From: Nocardioides caldifontis
Lineage (GTDB): Bacteria; Actinomycetota; Actinomycetes; Propionibacteriales; Nocardioidaceae
Reading direction: 5' to 3'
Length of the DNA: 64,000 bases
Assembly (NCBI RefSeq): GCF_008087345.1
Contig: NZ_ML701737.1
Coordinates: 310,001 to 374,000, forward strand
This document shows positions 17,657-25,108 of this stretch, one piece after another (position 1 is the first letter of the stretch; the number at the start of each line of letters is the position of its first letter). The translations under genes were made by a program, and so were the position numbers. The notes below the pieces were generated by a model. That model had not been told where the DNA came from. It saw only the letters and a list, made by a program, of their open reading frames with translations, and did no database searches.

Positions 17657-18691
17657 TCAGAAGGAGCAGCCGACCAGCACCGGTTCGGGCACCAGCGTGA
17701 TCCCGAACCGGTCGCGCACGCCGTCCCGGACGCTGGCGGCGAGGGCGAGCAGCTCCTCGGTGGTGCCCCCACCCCGGTTGGTCAGCGCCAACGTGTGCTT
17801 GGTGGAGAGCCGGACCTGCCCGTCGCCGTACCCCTTGGTGAAGCCGGCGCGCTCGATCAGCCACGCTGCACTCGTCTTCACCCGGCCGTCGGGCTGCTCC
17901 CAGGCCGGCGCCCCCTCGGGCAGCGCCTCGCGGGGTACGACGGGGTTGGTGAAGAACGACCCCGCGGACCACGTGTCGTGGTCTTCCGCGTCGAGCACCA
18001 TCCCCTTGCCGGCGCGCAGCCCGAGCACCGCCTTGCGGACCTCCGCGAGCGGGGCGCGCTGTCCCTGCTCGACCCCGAGCGTGCGGGCGAGCTCGGCGTA
18101 CCGCACCGGCGCACCGAGGGTGCCGAACCGCAGCTGGAACGCGACGGACAGCACGACGTAGCGGGACGGGTCCTGCTTGAACCGGCTGGTGCGGTAGCCG
18201 AACCCGCAGTCGGCGTGGAAGAACGTGCGGTGCCGCCCCTCAACGCGGTCCCAGGTGCGGACGCGGGCGATCGTGTCGGCGACCTCCTGGCCGTAGGCGC
18301 CGACGTTCTGGATCGGGGTCGCGCCGACGCTGCCGGGGATCCCGGACAGCGCCTCGACGCCGATCCACCCCTCGTCGACGGCGCGGGCGACGAGGCGGTC
18401 CCACCCCTCCCCCGCGGCGACCTCGACCATCGCGCCGCCGCAGCTGTCGCCCTCGGCCCGCACGCCGGTGGTCGCGATCTCGACGACCAGCCCGTCGAAC
18501 CCGGCGTCGGCGACCACCAGGTTGCTGCCGCCGCCGAGCAGCAGCACCGGGCGGCCCGCGCGGTCGGCCTCGGCGACCGCGGCGACGAGCTGCTCCTCGG
18601 TCTCGGCGCGCACCCACTCCGCGGCAGGGCCGCCGAGCCGGAGGGTGGTGCGGTCGCGGAGGAGCGGGCGGGTCACCGGCTCAGCCGACAC
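17657..18691 (-). CDS. murB: UDP-N-acetylenolpyruvoylglucosamine reductase
   Basis: 344 residues from a GTG at 18689-18691, overlapping hadB by 11 bp. FAD-binding motifs are present (LLGGGSNLVVADAGFDG, SGIPGSVGATPIQNVGAYGQ), with the catalytic serine in FGYRTSRFK and the C-terminal glutamate in TLVPEPVLVG. It reduces the enolpyruvyl group to lactyl in UDP-MurNAc synthesis. The layout is that of a type I MurB. Its position after hadA-hadB is the same as in mycobacteria and other Actinobacteria. Confidence 0.95.
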   Translation of the reverse strand: MSAEPVTRPLLRDRTTLRLGGPAAEWVRAETEEQLVAAVAEADRAGRPVLLLGGGSNLVVADAGFDGLVVEIATTGVRAEGDSCGGAMVEVAAGEGWDRLVARAVDEGWIGVEALSGIPGSVGATPIQNVGAYGQEVADTIARVRTWDRVEGRHRTFFHADCGFGYRTSRFKQDPSRYVVLSVAFQLRFGTLGAPVRYAELARTLGVEQGQRAPLAEVRKAVLGLRAGKGMVLDAEDHDTWSAGSFFTNPVVPREALPEGAPAWEQPDGRVKTSAAWLIERAGFTKGYGDGQVRLSTKHTLALTNRGGGTTEELLALAASVRDGVRDRFGITLVPEPVLVGCSF

Positions 18692-19079
18692 GCAGCACCG
18701 CCTTCGGCACCCCGAGCACCTTCTCGCCCTCGCAGGTGACTTCGAGCGCGACGGTCGCCAGCCCGTCCTCGACGGACTTCACGGTGCCGGCGACCCGCAC
18801 CGTCGTGCCGGTGTCGTCGTCGGGGACGACGACGGGCTTGGTGAACTTGCACCCCAGCTCGACGACCCGGCCCGGGGCGCCGGCCCACTCGTCGAGGGCG
18901 CGGGCGGCGAGTGCCATGGTGAACATGCCGTGCGCGATGACCCCCGGCAGGCCGACCGAGGTGGCAACCCGGTCGGACCAGTGGATCGGGTTGCGGTCAC
19001 CGCTGGCGCCGGCGTACCTCACCAGGTCGGCGCGGGTGACGGCGTACTCCTGCGGCGGCAGCGCCTCGCCCGGCGTCAT
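18681..19079 (-). CDS. hadB: MaoC-type (3R)-hydroxyacyl dehydratase, catalytic subunit (HadB-like)
   Basis: 132 residues, a single hot-dog domain. The MaoC catalytic signature is intact: YAGASGDRNPIHWSDRVA (Asp and His of the hydratase 2 motif) and the LPGVIAHGMFTMAL helix. It would form a heterodimer with the non-catalytic partner encoded just upstream and dehydrate 3-hydroxyacyl-ACP in fatty acid elongation. Its ATG overlaps the hadA stop codon (19077-19081). Confidence 0.88.
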   Translation of the reverse strand: MTPGEALPPQEYAVTRADLVRYAGASGDRNPIHWSDRVATSVGLPGVIAHGMFTMALAARALDEWAGAPGRVVELGCKFTKPVVVPDDDTGTTVRVAGTVKSVEDGLATVALEVTCEGEKVLGVPKAVLRVG

Positions 19080-19489
19080 CAGGACTCCCCCCGGTGGACG
19101 AGGGTCATCGTGGCGGTGACCACGTGGGCACCGGACGCGTCGACGATCTCGGTGCTGGTGCCGATGATGTCGGAGCCGGCGATCTGCCGGAGCGAGTCGA
19201 CGGTGAGCATCGCGGTGAGCACGTCACCGGCGACGACCGGACGGGAGTAGCGGAACCGCTGCTCGCCGTGGACCACCCGGTGCAGCGCGATGCCGACCGT
19301 CGGGTCCTCGAGGAGGGCGTCCATCGCCTTGAAGGCGACGACGATCGGGAACGTCGTGGGGGCCGGGGTGCCCGGCCCGTCGTAGCGGCTCCCGGTGGCG
19401 GCGGCGAACTCCGCGACCCGCTCGTCGGAGACGGCGTAGGGAGCGGGCGCCGGGAAGGTGCGCCCCGCGAGGGCTCCGTCGACAGCCAT
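19079..19489 (-). CDS. hadA: FAS1-like/MaoC N-terminal dehydratase partner subunit (HadA-like)
   Basis: 136 residues, hot-dog fold (VVHGEQRFRYSRPVVAGDV is the conserved strand pair). It lacks the Asp-x4-His catalytic motif of the MaoC signature, as expected for the stabilising subunit of a HadAB-type heterodimer. Operon order hadA-hadB-murB next to rpmG matches other actinomycetes. A terminator separates it from rpmG upstream. Confidence 0.85.
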   Translation of the reverse strand: MAVDGALAGRTFPAPAPYAVSDERVAEFAAATGSRYDGPGTPAPTTFPIVVAFKAMDALLEDPTVGIALHRVVHGEQRFRYSRPVVAGDVLTAMLTVDSLRQIAGSDIIGTSTEIVDASGAHVVTATMTLVHRGES

Positions 19490-19504
19490 GCCCGGGACGC
19501 TAGC

Positions 19505-19544
19505 AAAGCGAAGGAGCGGCGCCCCGGGTCGGGACGCCGCTCCT
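19505..19544 (-). terminator. Rho-independent terminator after rpmG
   Basis: On the minus strand, a perfect 10-bp stem AGGAGCGGCG/CGCCGCTCCT (19512-19544) with a 13-base GC-rich loop is followed by TCGCTTTGC. It lies 17 bp after the rpmG stop codon and 15 bp before hadA. Confidence 0.8.
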
Positions 19545-19561
19545 GCAGTGCTCAGGACCCG

Positions 19562-19732
19562 TCAGCGGGTCTCGCGGTGCGCGGTGTGCGTGCGGCAGCG
19601 CGGGCAGAACTTCTTCATCTCCAAGCGGTCCGGGTCGTTGCGCCGGTTCTTCTTGGTGATGTAGTTGCGCTCCTTGCAGACCGTGCACGCCAAGGTGATC
19701 TTGGGGCGGACGTCACTGCTCTTGCTGGCCAC
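19562..19732 (-). CDS. rpmG: 50S ribosomal protein L33, zinc-ribbon form
   Basis: 56 residues from the GTG at 19730-19732 ([19 protein letters not shown]). Upstream in-frame starts would add an unconserved tail. Four cysteines in two CxxC pairs (CTVC, CPRC) define the zinc-binding (C+) form. The body is [20 protein letters not shown]. It is a small basic protein of the large subunit. Adjacent to two tRNA genes and hadAB, the standard actinobacterial setting. Confidence 0.95.
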   Translation of the reverse strand: MASKSSDVRPKITLACTVCKERNYITKKNRRNDPDRLEMKKFCPRCRTHTAHRETR

Positions 19733-19839
19733 GGCGTGCCTCTTCTTGTCGTCGATCTCTGCTGCGGCACGGCGAGCCGTGCCCTTTCGGTCTGCCTGTC
19801 CAGTGTGCCGCACACGGCAAGTGCCGGGACGGGCCGGAG

Positions 19840-19916
19840 TGGTAGCGGGGGCGGGAATCGAACCCGCGACACCACGATTATGAGCCGTGTGCTCTAACCG
19901 ACTGAGCTACCCCGCC
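19840..19916 (-). tRNA. metT: tRNA-Met (anticodon CAT), elongator type
   Basis: Cloverleaf on the minus strand: acceptor GGCGGGG/CCCCGCT, D-arm GCTCAGTCGGTTAGAGC, anticodon loop CTCATAA, T-arm with GGTTCGAATCC, discriminator A, and an encoded CCA end (19840-19842). The acceptor is fully paired at position 1 (G-T wobble) and lacks initiator features, so it is read as the elongator. A CAT-anticodon tRNA-Ile cannot be wholly excluded. Confidence 0.92.
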
Positions 19917-19961
19917 GCCGGGACGCGGCCTCCCCCGGCGAACCGGCGGCGACCATCCCAG

Positions 19962-20034
19962 AGCCCCTTTACGGAATCGAACCGTAGACCTACTCCTTAC
20001 CATGGAGTCGCTCTGCCGACTGAGCTAAAGGGGC
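19962..20034 (-). tRNA. thrT: tRNA-Thr (anticodon GGT)
   Basis: Cloverleaf on the minus strand: acceptor GCCCCTT/AAGGGGC, D-arm GCTCAGTCGGCAGAGC, anticodon arm ACTCC-ATGGTAA-GGAGT with GGT, T-arm TACGG-TTCGATT-CCGTA, discriminator T. CCA is not encoded. 45 bp upstream of tRNA-Met. Confidence 0.95.
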
Positions 20035-20109
20035 AAGCGAGGACAGAGCATACACAGCGGGTGGGTGGTCCCTGAAATCGGCTCCGGACGGCTCCTGAAT
20101 GATGGCCCG

Positions 20110-20892
20110 GTGGCCTCCTCGTTCTACCGCAGCCGCCCCGACGGGACCTTCGACGCACTGCCCACGACGGGCTCGCCGTGGGGCCCCGACAGCCAGCACG
20201 GCGGTCCTCCTGCGGCCCTGCTGACGCGGGCGCTCGAGGCGCTTCCCGAGGCGGCCGGGCGGGTGCTCGGCCGGGTGACGTTGGAGCTGCTCGGCCCGGT
20301 CCCGTTGGGACCGCTGTCGGTGTCGGCGCAGGTCGAGCGCGCCGGTCGGTCGGTGGCGCTCGTCTCGGCGACGCTGGTCGACGTCGCGCGCGACCGACCG
20401 GTGGCGCGGGCCACCGGGTGGCTGTTCCCGGAGCTCGAGACCGGCGCCGGGGAGGTGGGGCCGCCGCCCTCCGCCGGCCCCTCGGAGGGTGTGCCGCACG
20501 ACCGTCCGCAGGGGTGGCACGGCGGCTACCTCGACGCCGTCGAGTGGCGCTGGCTCCGGGGTGCCGTCGGCGAACCGGGACCGGCGCTGGTGTGGATGCA
20601 CCCACGCCCGCTGCTGGTCGACGACGAGCCTTGGACGCCGGCGACGCTCGTGATGGCCTGCGTCGACTCGGCCTCCGGAGCCTCGTCGGTCCTCGACCCG
20701 GCGTCGTGGGCCTTCCAGAACACCGAGCTGACCGTGCACCTGCTCCGCCCTCCGGTCGGGGAGTGGCTCTGCCTCGACGCGCGCACCACGCTCGGCCCTG
20801 GATCGGTGGGGCTGGCCACCTCGGACGTGTACGACGAGCAGGGGCTGGTCGCCCGCTCCGCCCAGGCGTTGCTCGTCGCCCGGCGTCGATGA
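20110..20892 (+). CDS. Acyl-CoA thioesterase family protein (double hot-dog)
   Basis: 260 residues from the GTG at 20110 (VASSFYRS; a GTG at 20065 would overlap the region next to tRNA-Thr and is less likely). The tandem hot-dog layout is suggested by WGPDSQHGGPPAALLTRALE in the first half and AFQNTELTVHLLRPPVGEWLC in the second. This resembles TesB-like thioesterases, which hydrolyse acyl-CoA. Specific substrate unknown. It is followed 25 bp later by udgX, perhaps cotranscribed. Confidence 0.75.
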   Translation: MASSFYRSRPDGTFDALPTTGSPWGPDSQHGGPPAALLTRALEALPEAAGRVLGRVTLELLGPVPLGPLSVSAQVERAGRSVALVSATLVDVARDRPVARATGWLFPELETGAGEVGPPPSAGPSEGVPHDRPQGWHGGYLDAVEWRWLRGAVGEPGPALVWMHPRPLLVDDEPWTPATLVMACVDSASGASSVLDPASWAFQNTELTVHLLRPPVGEWLCLDARTTLGPGSVGLATSDVYDEQGLVARSAQALLVARRR

Positions 20893-20917
20893 GGGGCGGT
20901 CCGGGTACCTGACCCCC

Positions 20918-21568
20918 GTGGCCGACACCGTCTCCCGTCCCGGCGCCCAGGAGTGGGTGCCCTCGCGTCCGACCCTCCCCCGCCTCCGCTCGGCGGTCGA
21001 CGACTGCCGCGGCTGCGAGCTGTACGCCGACGCCACGCAGGCCGTCCTCGGCGACGGCCCGGACGACGCGCCGCTGCTGGTCGTCGGCGAGCAGCCCGGG
21101 GACAAGGAGGACCTCGCCGGCGAACCGTTCGTGGGGCCGGCCGGGAAGCTGCTGGACAAGGCGCTCGAGTCCGCCGGGATCGCCCCGGAGTCGGTCTTCC
21201 GCACCAACGCCGTCAAGCACTTCCGGCACGAGGGGACCCGCGGGAAGCAGCGGATCCACAAGACCCCCGGCCGCGCCCACGTGGTGGCCTGCCAGCCGTG
21301 GTTGCTGGCCGAGCTGTCCGTCGTACGGCCGGTCGGGGTGGTGCTGCTCGGTGCGACGGCAGGGCAGGCGGTCTACGGCTCGTCGTTCCGGGTCGGGGCG
21401 TCACGCGGGACGCGGATGGAGTGGCCCTCGTCGCTGGAGATCGCCGCGACGCCGGAGTGGGTGGTGCCGACCGTCCACCCGTCCTCGATCCTCCGGTCGA
21501 GGCAGCGGGACGCCGACCTGGAGGCGTTCGTCGCCGACCTCCGCGTCGCCGCCTCCCTGCTCCCCTGA
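20918..21568 (+). CDS. udgX: UdgX-type uracil-DNA glycosylase
   Basis: 216 residues. Family 4/UdgX motifs: VVGEQPGDKEDLAGEPFVGPAG (about 55-76), NAVKHFRH (97-104), the UdgX insertion loop GKQRIHKTP (109-117), and TVHPSSILR near the C-terminus. Cysteines C30, C33 and C125 plus His101, in the place of the fourth cysteine of ordinary family 4 enzymes, are the likely iron-sulfur ligands. UdgX removes uracil and is known to become covalently fixed to the abasic site through the loop histidine, here H114. The loop reads KQRIH rather than the usual KRRIH. The stop codon lies within the first unit of the family B repeat array. Confidence 0.88.
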   Translation: MADTVSRPGAQEWVPSRPTLPRLRSAVDDCRGCELYADATQAVLGDGPDDAPLLVVGEQPGDKEDLAGEPFVGPAGKLLDKALESAGIAPESVFRTNAVKHFRHEGTRGKQRIHKTPGRAHVVACQPWLLAELSVVRPVGVVLLGATAGQAVYGSSFRVGASRGTRMEWPSSLEIAATPEWVVPTVHPSSILRSRQRDADLEAFVADLRVAASLLP

Positions 21569-21691
21569 CCGCCGACCCGTCGCATCTTCACGCCTCATGA
21601 CCGCCGAGCCGTCGCATCTTCACGCCTCATGACCGCCGACCCGTCGCATCTTCACGCGCCAGGGCCGCCGAGTCGTCGCAACTTCACTCCG
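21566..21691 (+). repeat. Family B repeat array, left copy (4 units, 32-bp period)
   Basis: Units start at 21566, 21598, 21630 and 21662. Each is 32 bp: a variable lead (TGACCG or similar), the core CCGAGCCGTCGCATCTTCAC, then a short tail (GCCTCA). Units 1 and 3 have C for G in GAGCCG, and unit 4 is more degenerate (GAGTCGTCGCAACTTCAC). The first unit starts with the TGA stop codon of udgX. The same repeat occurs inverted at 22476-22593. Confidence 0.92.
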
Positions 21692-21742
21692 CCCGGCGTC
21701 GAGCCGGCGCGTCCTGCCGGCCGGTCCACTAGCGTCCGGCGG

Positions 21743-22474
21743 GTGAACCCACTCGACTCCTGGGGCCGGGGCATCCACACCGCCGGCGACCGCACGTACT
21801 CCTACTTTCGCAAGGGCTCCGGCCCCGCCGTCGTGGTCATCCACGAGCTGCCGGGGATCATCCCGGAGGTCGTGGAGCTCGCCGAGGAGGTCGTCGACCG
21901 CGGCTTCACCGTCGTGCTGCCGCACCTCTTCGGCCAGGCCGGCAGGAAGGCGACGCCGGGGTACGCCGCCGCGACGGTCGCCACGGTGTGCGTGAACCGG
22001 GAGTTCACCGCGTTCGCGCTCGGCCGTACGCCGCCCATCGCGACGTGGCTCCGCTCGCTCGCCGTCGAGCTGCACGAGGAGCTCGGCGGCCCCGGCGTGG
22101 GGGCGGTCGGGATGTGCTTCACCGGCGGGTTCGCCCTCGCGATGCTCGCCGGCGCCCCGGTCGCGGCGCCGGTCGTCGCCCAGCCATCGACGCCGTTCCC
22201 CCTCGGGCCGAAGCGCGCCGCCGACCTGAACCTGAGCCCGGCGGACCTCGACTCCGTCCGCGACAAGGTGGTCGGGGGGTGCCAGGTGCTCGGGTTGCGG
22301 TACGCCGGGGACCCGGCCGTCGGCCAGCGGTTCGACACGCTCCGCCGTGAGCTCGGGGACAACTTCATCGCCGTCGAGTTCCCCGGCCGCAAGCACTCGA
22401 CGTTGACGTTGCACCGTCAGCAGGAGGGGGTCGACCGGGTCCTCGATTTCCTCACCGAGAAATTGCGGGGCTGA
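21743..22474 (+). CDS. Dienelactone hydrolase family protein
   Basis: 243 residues from a GTG at 21743. Alpha/beta-hydrolase with the dienelactone hydrolase signature: VVIHELPGIIPEVVELAE near the N-terminus, the cysteine nucleophile in GMCFTGGFALAM, and the catalytic histidine in GRKHSTLT; the acid is probably in LRYAGDPAVGQRF. Known members cleave dienelactone in chlorocatechol breakdown, but most homologues act on unknown esters. It stands alone between two inverted family B repeat arrays. Confidence 0.85.
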   Translation: MNPLDSWGRGIHTAGDRTYSYFRKGSGPAVVVIHELPGIIPEVVELAEEVVDRGFTVVLPHLFGQAGRKATPGYAAATVATVCVNREFTAFALGRTPPIATWLRSLAVELHEELGGPGVGAVGMCFTGGFALAMLAGAPVAAPVVAQPSTPFPLGPKRAADLNLSPADLDSVRDKVVGGCQVLGLRYAGDPAVGQRFDTLRRELGDNFIAVEFPGRKHSTLTLHRQQEGVDRVLDFLTEKLRG

Positions 22475-22475
22475 C

Positions 22476-22593
22476 AGGAAGACGCGACGGCTGGGCGTCG
22501 GTCCTGCGTGAAGTTGCGACGGCTCGGCCGGGTTTTATGCCTGAAGATGCGACGGCTCGGCCAGGTTCGCCCGTGAAGATGCGACGGCTCGGC
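22476..22593 (-). repeat. Family B repeat array, right copy (4 units, inverted)
   Basis: On the minus strand four cores of CCGAGCCGTCGCATCTTCAC type lie at 22573-22593, 22541-22561, 22508-22528 and 22476-22496, so the period is 32, 33, 32. The last is the most degenerate. The array begins exactly where the truncated flavoprotein gene loses similarity. Its orientation is opposite to the array at 21566-21691. Confidence 0.92.
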
Positions 22594-23246
22594 GTGGGAC
22601 GACCTCCACGAGGCCCCGACGACCCGGCCGTCGTCCACGACAAGCCCGGTGACGCCGGTGTCGTACCGCGGCTCGACCCCGAGCTCGGCGAGCCGGGCGA
22701 GCGCGAGCTCGAGGACGAACCCGCCGCCGCCGGTGTCCCCGACGAACGGCGGCTTGTGACCGCGGGGCGCCGGGCGAGCGAGGTCGCGGAACGGGTGGGC
22801 CTTCTCGCTGCCGGTGTACATCAGCCCCTCGGTCCCGGGCTGCACGACGGCCTTGTCCGCGTAGTACGACCGCTCGAACTCGAACCCGAGCGCCTCGAGC
22901 CACTCGAAGTGCTCCACCGACTCCGCGCAGTAGAGGTGCACCTTCTCGGGCGGGACGTCGGGGCTGACGGCCCGGAGGTACTTCTCCATCTCCTCCGGGG
23001 TGTCCCGTGCCCGGTCACCTGCTGCACCGCCGTACCGCCGCCGAGGTAGAAGTGGCCACCGGCCATCGCGCTCGTGCTGGTCCCCCGGCCGCCGCGGTCG
23101 AGCAGGAGCACCGAGGCACCGGCCCGGGCCGCCTCGAGCGCGGCGCAGGCGCCGCCCATGCCGGCCCCGACGACCAGGACGTCGACCTCGTCGCTCCAAT
23201 CGGTCACGCTGGAGGCGGCGACGGGCGTGGGCATCTCGGTATTCAC
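22594..23246 (-). pseudogene. Truncated and frameshifted FAD-dependent oxidoreductase (fumarate reductase/3-ketosteroid dehydrogenase-like flavoprotein)
   Basis: From the GTG at 23244-23246 the frame reads a dinucleotide-binding motif (VDVLVVGAGMGGACAALEAA) and TSTSAMAGGHFYLGGGTAVQ. A one-base loss in a G run near 23003-23010 then shifts the frame, and DTPEEMEKYLRAVSPDVPPE continues in the next frame through YYADKAVVQPGTEGLMYTG and GGGGFVLELALARLAELGVE. Similarity stops at VVDDGRVVGASW, where the family B repeats begin, so about half of a protein of roughly 480-500 residues is gone. A KstR-like operator lies upstream. The frameshift alone could be a sequencing error, but the missing C-terminal half could not. 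Confidence 0.85.
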
Positions 23247-23257
23247 GGACGCGAGTT

Positions 23258-23271
23258 TAGAACGTGTTCTA
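23258..23271. promoter_or_regulatory. KstR-like operator
   Basis: TAGAACGTGTTCTA is a perfect inverted repeat (TAGAAC/GTTCTA) with a 2-bp centre. It fits the known KstR consensus TnnAACnnGTTnTA of mycobacterial sterol regulons. It lies between the divergent flavoprotein pseudogene (12 bp from its start) and the flavin monooxygenase gene (65 bp). Confidence 0.7.
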
Positions 23272-23336
23272 GTCGTGGAACAGATCGCGGCCGGCGCTTG
23301 TTGGGGACGGTTGAATCGACAACCTAGGAGCACGCC

Positions 23337-24488
23337 ATGCAGTTCGGGATCTTCACGGTCGGCGACGTCACCACCGACCCGACCACCGGCCGCACCCCGA
23401 CGGAGCACGAGCGGATCAAGGCCACCGTCGCCATCGCGAAGAAGGCCGAGGAGGTCGGGCTCGACGTCTTCGCCACCGGTGAGCACCACAACCCGCCGTT
23501 CATCGCCTCCGCACCCACGACCACGCTGGCCTACATCGGCGCGCAGACCGAGCGGATCATCCTCAGCACCGCGACCACGCTGATCACCACCACCGACCCG
23601 GTGCTGATCGCGGAGAACTACGCCAAGCTCCAGCACCTGACCGACGGCCGCGTCGACCTCGTCATGGGGCGCGGCAACACCGGCCCGGTCTACCCCTGGT
23701 TCGGCAAGGACATCCGTCAAGGCATCCCGCTGGCGATCGAGAACTACGCGCTGCTCCGCCGGCTCTGGCGCGAGGACGTCGTCAACTGGGAGGGCAAGTT
23801 CCGCACGCCGCTGCAGGGGTTCACCAGCACCCCGCGGCCGCTCGACGGCGTCCCCCCGTTCGTCTGGCACGGCTCGATCCGCTCCCCCGAGATCGCCGAG
23901 CAGGCGGCGTACTACGGCGACGGCTTCTTCGCCAACCACATCTTCTGGCCCGCCTCGCACACCCAGCGGATGGTGAACCTCTACCGCCGCCGGTTCGAGC
24001 ACTACGGCCACGGCGCGGCCGACCAGGCGATCGTCGGGCTCGGCGGCCAGGCCTTCATGCGCAAGAACAGCCAGGACGCGGTCCGCGAGTTCCGCCCGTA
24101 CTTCGACAACGCGCCCGTCTACGGTCACGGCCCCTCCCTCGAGGACTTCGCCGAGATGACGCCGCTCACCGTGGGATCGCCGCAGCAGGTCATCGAGCGC
24201 ACCCTCGGCTTCCGTGAGTACGTCGGCGACTACCAGCGCCAGCTCTTCCTCATGGACCACGCGGGGCTGCCGTTGAAGACGGTCCTCGAGCAGCTCGACA
24301 TCCTCGGCGAGGAGGTCGTCCCGGTGCTGCGCAAGGAGTTCGCCGCCCTCAAGCCGGCGCACGTCCCGGACGCCCCGACCCACGCGTCGCTGGTCGCGGC
24401 CGCGGCCGGCGGGAAGGACAGCACGGTGTACGCCGAGGCCGACAGCGCCACCGGCTCGCGCGCCGAGGACGCCGGAGCGGTCCGATGA
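23337..24488 (+). CDS. LLM-class flavin-dependent monooxygenase (CE1758-type)
   Basis: 383 residues. Bacterial luciferase-like fold: MQFGIFTVGDV at strand 1, TGEHHNPPFIASAP, LSTATTLITTTDPVLIAE, the LVMGRGNTGPVYPWFG flavin-phosphate segment, and TVGSPQQVIERTLGF near the C-terminus. The neighbouring flavin reductase and the sequence match the CE1758/CE1759 two-component pattern. It would oxidise an organic substrate with FMNH2 and O2. The substrate is unknown, but the KstR-like site upstream hints at steroid or lipid catabolism. GGAGC precedes the ATG. Confidence 0.85.
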   Translation: MQFGIFTVGDVTTDPTTGRTPTEHERIKATVAIAKKAEEVGLDVFATGEHHNPPFIASAPTTTLAYIGAQTERIILSTATTLITTTDPVLIAENYAKLQHLTDGRVDLVMGRGNTGPVYPWFGKDIRQGIPLAIENYALLRRLWREDVVNWEGKFRTPLQGFTSTPRPLDGVPPFVWHGSIRSPEIAEQAAYYGDGFFANHIFWPASHTQRMVNLYRRRFEHYGHGAADQAIVGLGGQAFMRKNSQDAVREFRPYFDNAPVYGHGPSLEDFAEMTPLTVGSPQQVIERTLGFREYVGDYQRQLFLMDHAGLPLKTVLEQLDILGEEVVPVLRKEFAALKPAHVPDAPTHASLVAAAAGGKDSTVYAEADSATGSRAEDAGAVR

Positions 24489-25102
24489 CCTACACCGTCG
24501 CGGTCGTCTCCGCGGGGCTCTCCCAGCCGTCCTCCACCCGACTGCTCGCCGACCGGCTCGCCGAAGCGGTCCGGGCGCAGGTGAAGGAGGCCGGCGGTGA
24601 GGTGCTCGTCGAGGTCGTCGAGCTACGGCCGCTGGCCCACGCGCTCGCCGACAACCTCGTCACCGGCTTCCCGCCGCCCGAGCTCGAGGCGGCCATCGCG
24701 GCGGTCACGTCGGCGGACGCGCTCGTCGCGGTCACGCCGGTGTTCACCGCGTCGTACGCCGGGCTCTTCAAGACGTTCTTCGACGTGCTCGACAAGGACG
24801 CGCTGGCCGGGAAGCCGACCCTCGTCGCCGCGACCGCCGGGACCGCCCGCCACTCGCTGGTGCTCGAGCACGCGCTGCGGCCCCTGTTCTCCTACCTGCG
24901 CGCGGTGGTCGTCCCGACCGCGGTGTTCGCGGCGACGGAGGACTTCGGCGACACCACCTCGGGGCAGCTGCAGGAGCGGATCGACCGGGCGGCCGGCGAG
25001 CTGGCCGCGCTGCTCGCGCCCTCGACGGTCCGGCGCGCGCCCGCACCGGACCCGTTCGAGGAGGTCACGCCGTTCGAGGAGCTGCTCCGCGGCAACGGCT
25101 GA
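24485..25102 (+). CDS. NAD(P)H-dependent FMN reductase (CE1759-type)
   Basis: 205 residues, overlapping the monooxygenase gene by 4 bp (ATGA). Flavodoxin-like fold: VAVVSAGLSQPSSTRLLADR for the FMN phosphate, VAVTPVFTASYAGLFKTFFD, and ATAGTARHSLVLEHALRPLF. It should supply reduced FMN to the upstream monooxygenase. A family A repeat array starts 7 bp after its stop codon. Confidence 0.88.
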   Translation: MTYTVAVVSAGLSQPSSTRLLADRLAEAVRAQVKEAGGEVLVEVVELRPLAHALADNLVTGFPPPELEAAIAAVTSADALVAVTPVFTASYAGLFKTFFDVLDKDALAGKPTLVAATAGTARHSLVLEHALRPLFSYLRAVVVPTAVFAATEDFGDTTSGQLQERIDRAAGELAALLAPSTVRRAPAPDPFEEVTPFEELLRGNG

Positions 25103-25108
25103 CGCCGC

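Noticed and set aside
21566-21691. CRISPR-like spaced repeats
   Set aside because: Cores of about 21 bp with 11-bp spacers are too short. The spacers resemble each other, the units decay at the ends, and no cas genes are present. The same holds for the arrays at 22476, 25109 and 59752.
22990-23020. Programmed frameshift in the flavoprotein gene
   Set aside because: There is no slippery heptamer, only a short G run, and the gene is also missing its C-terminal half, so decay or a sequencing error is the simpler reading.
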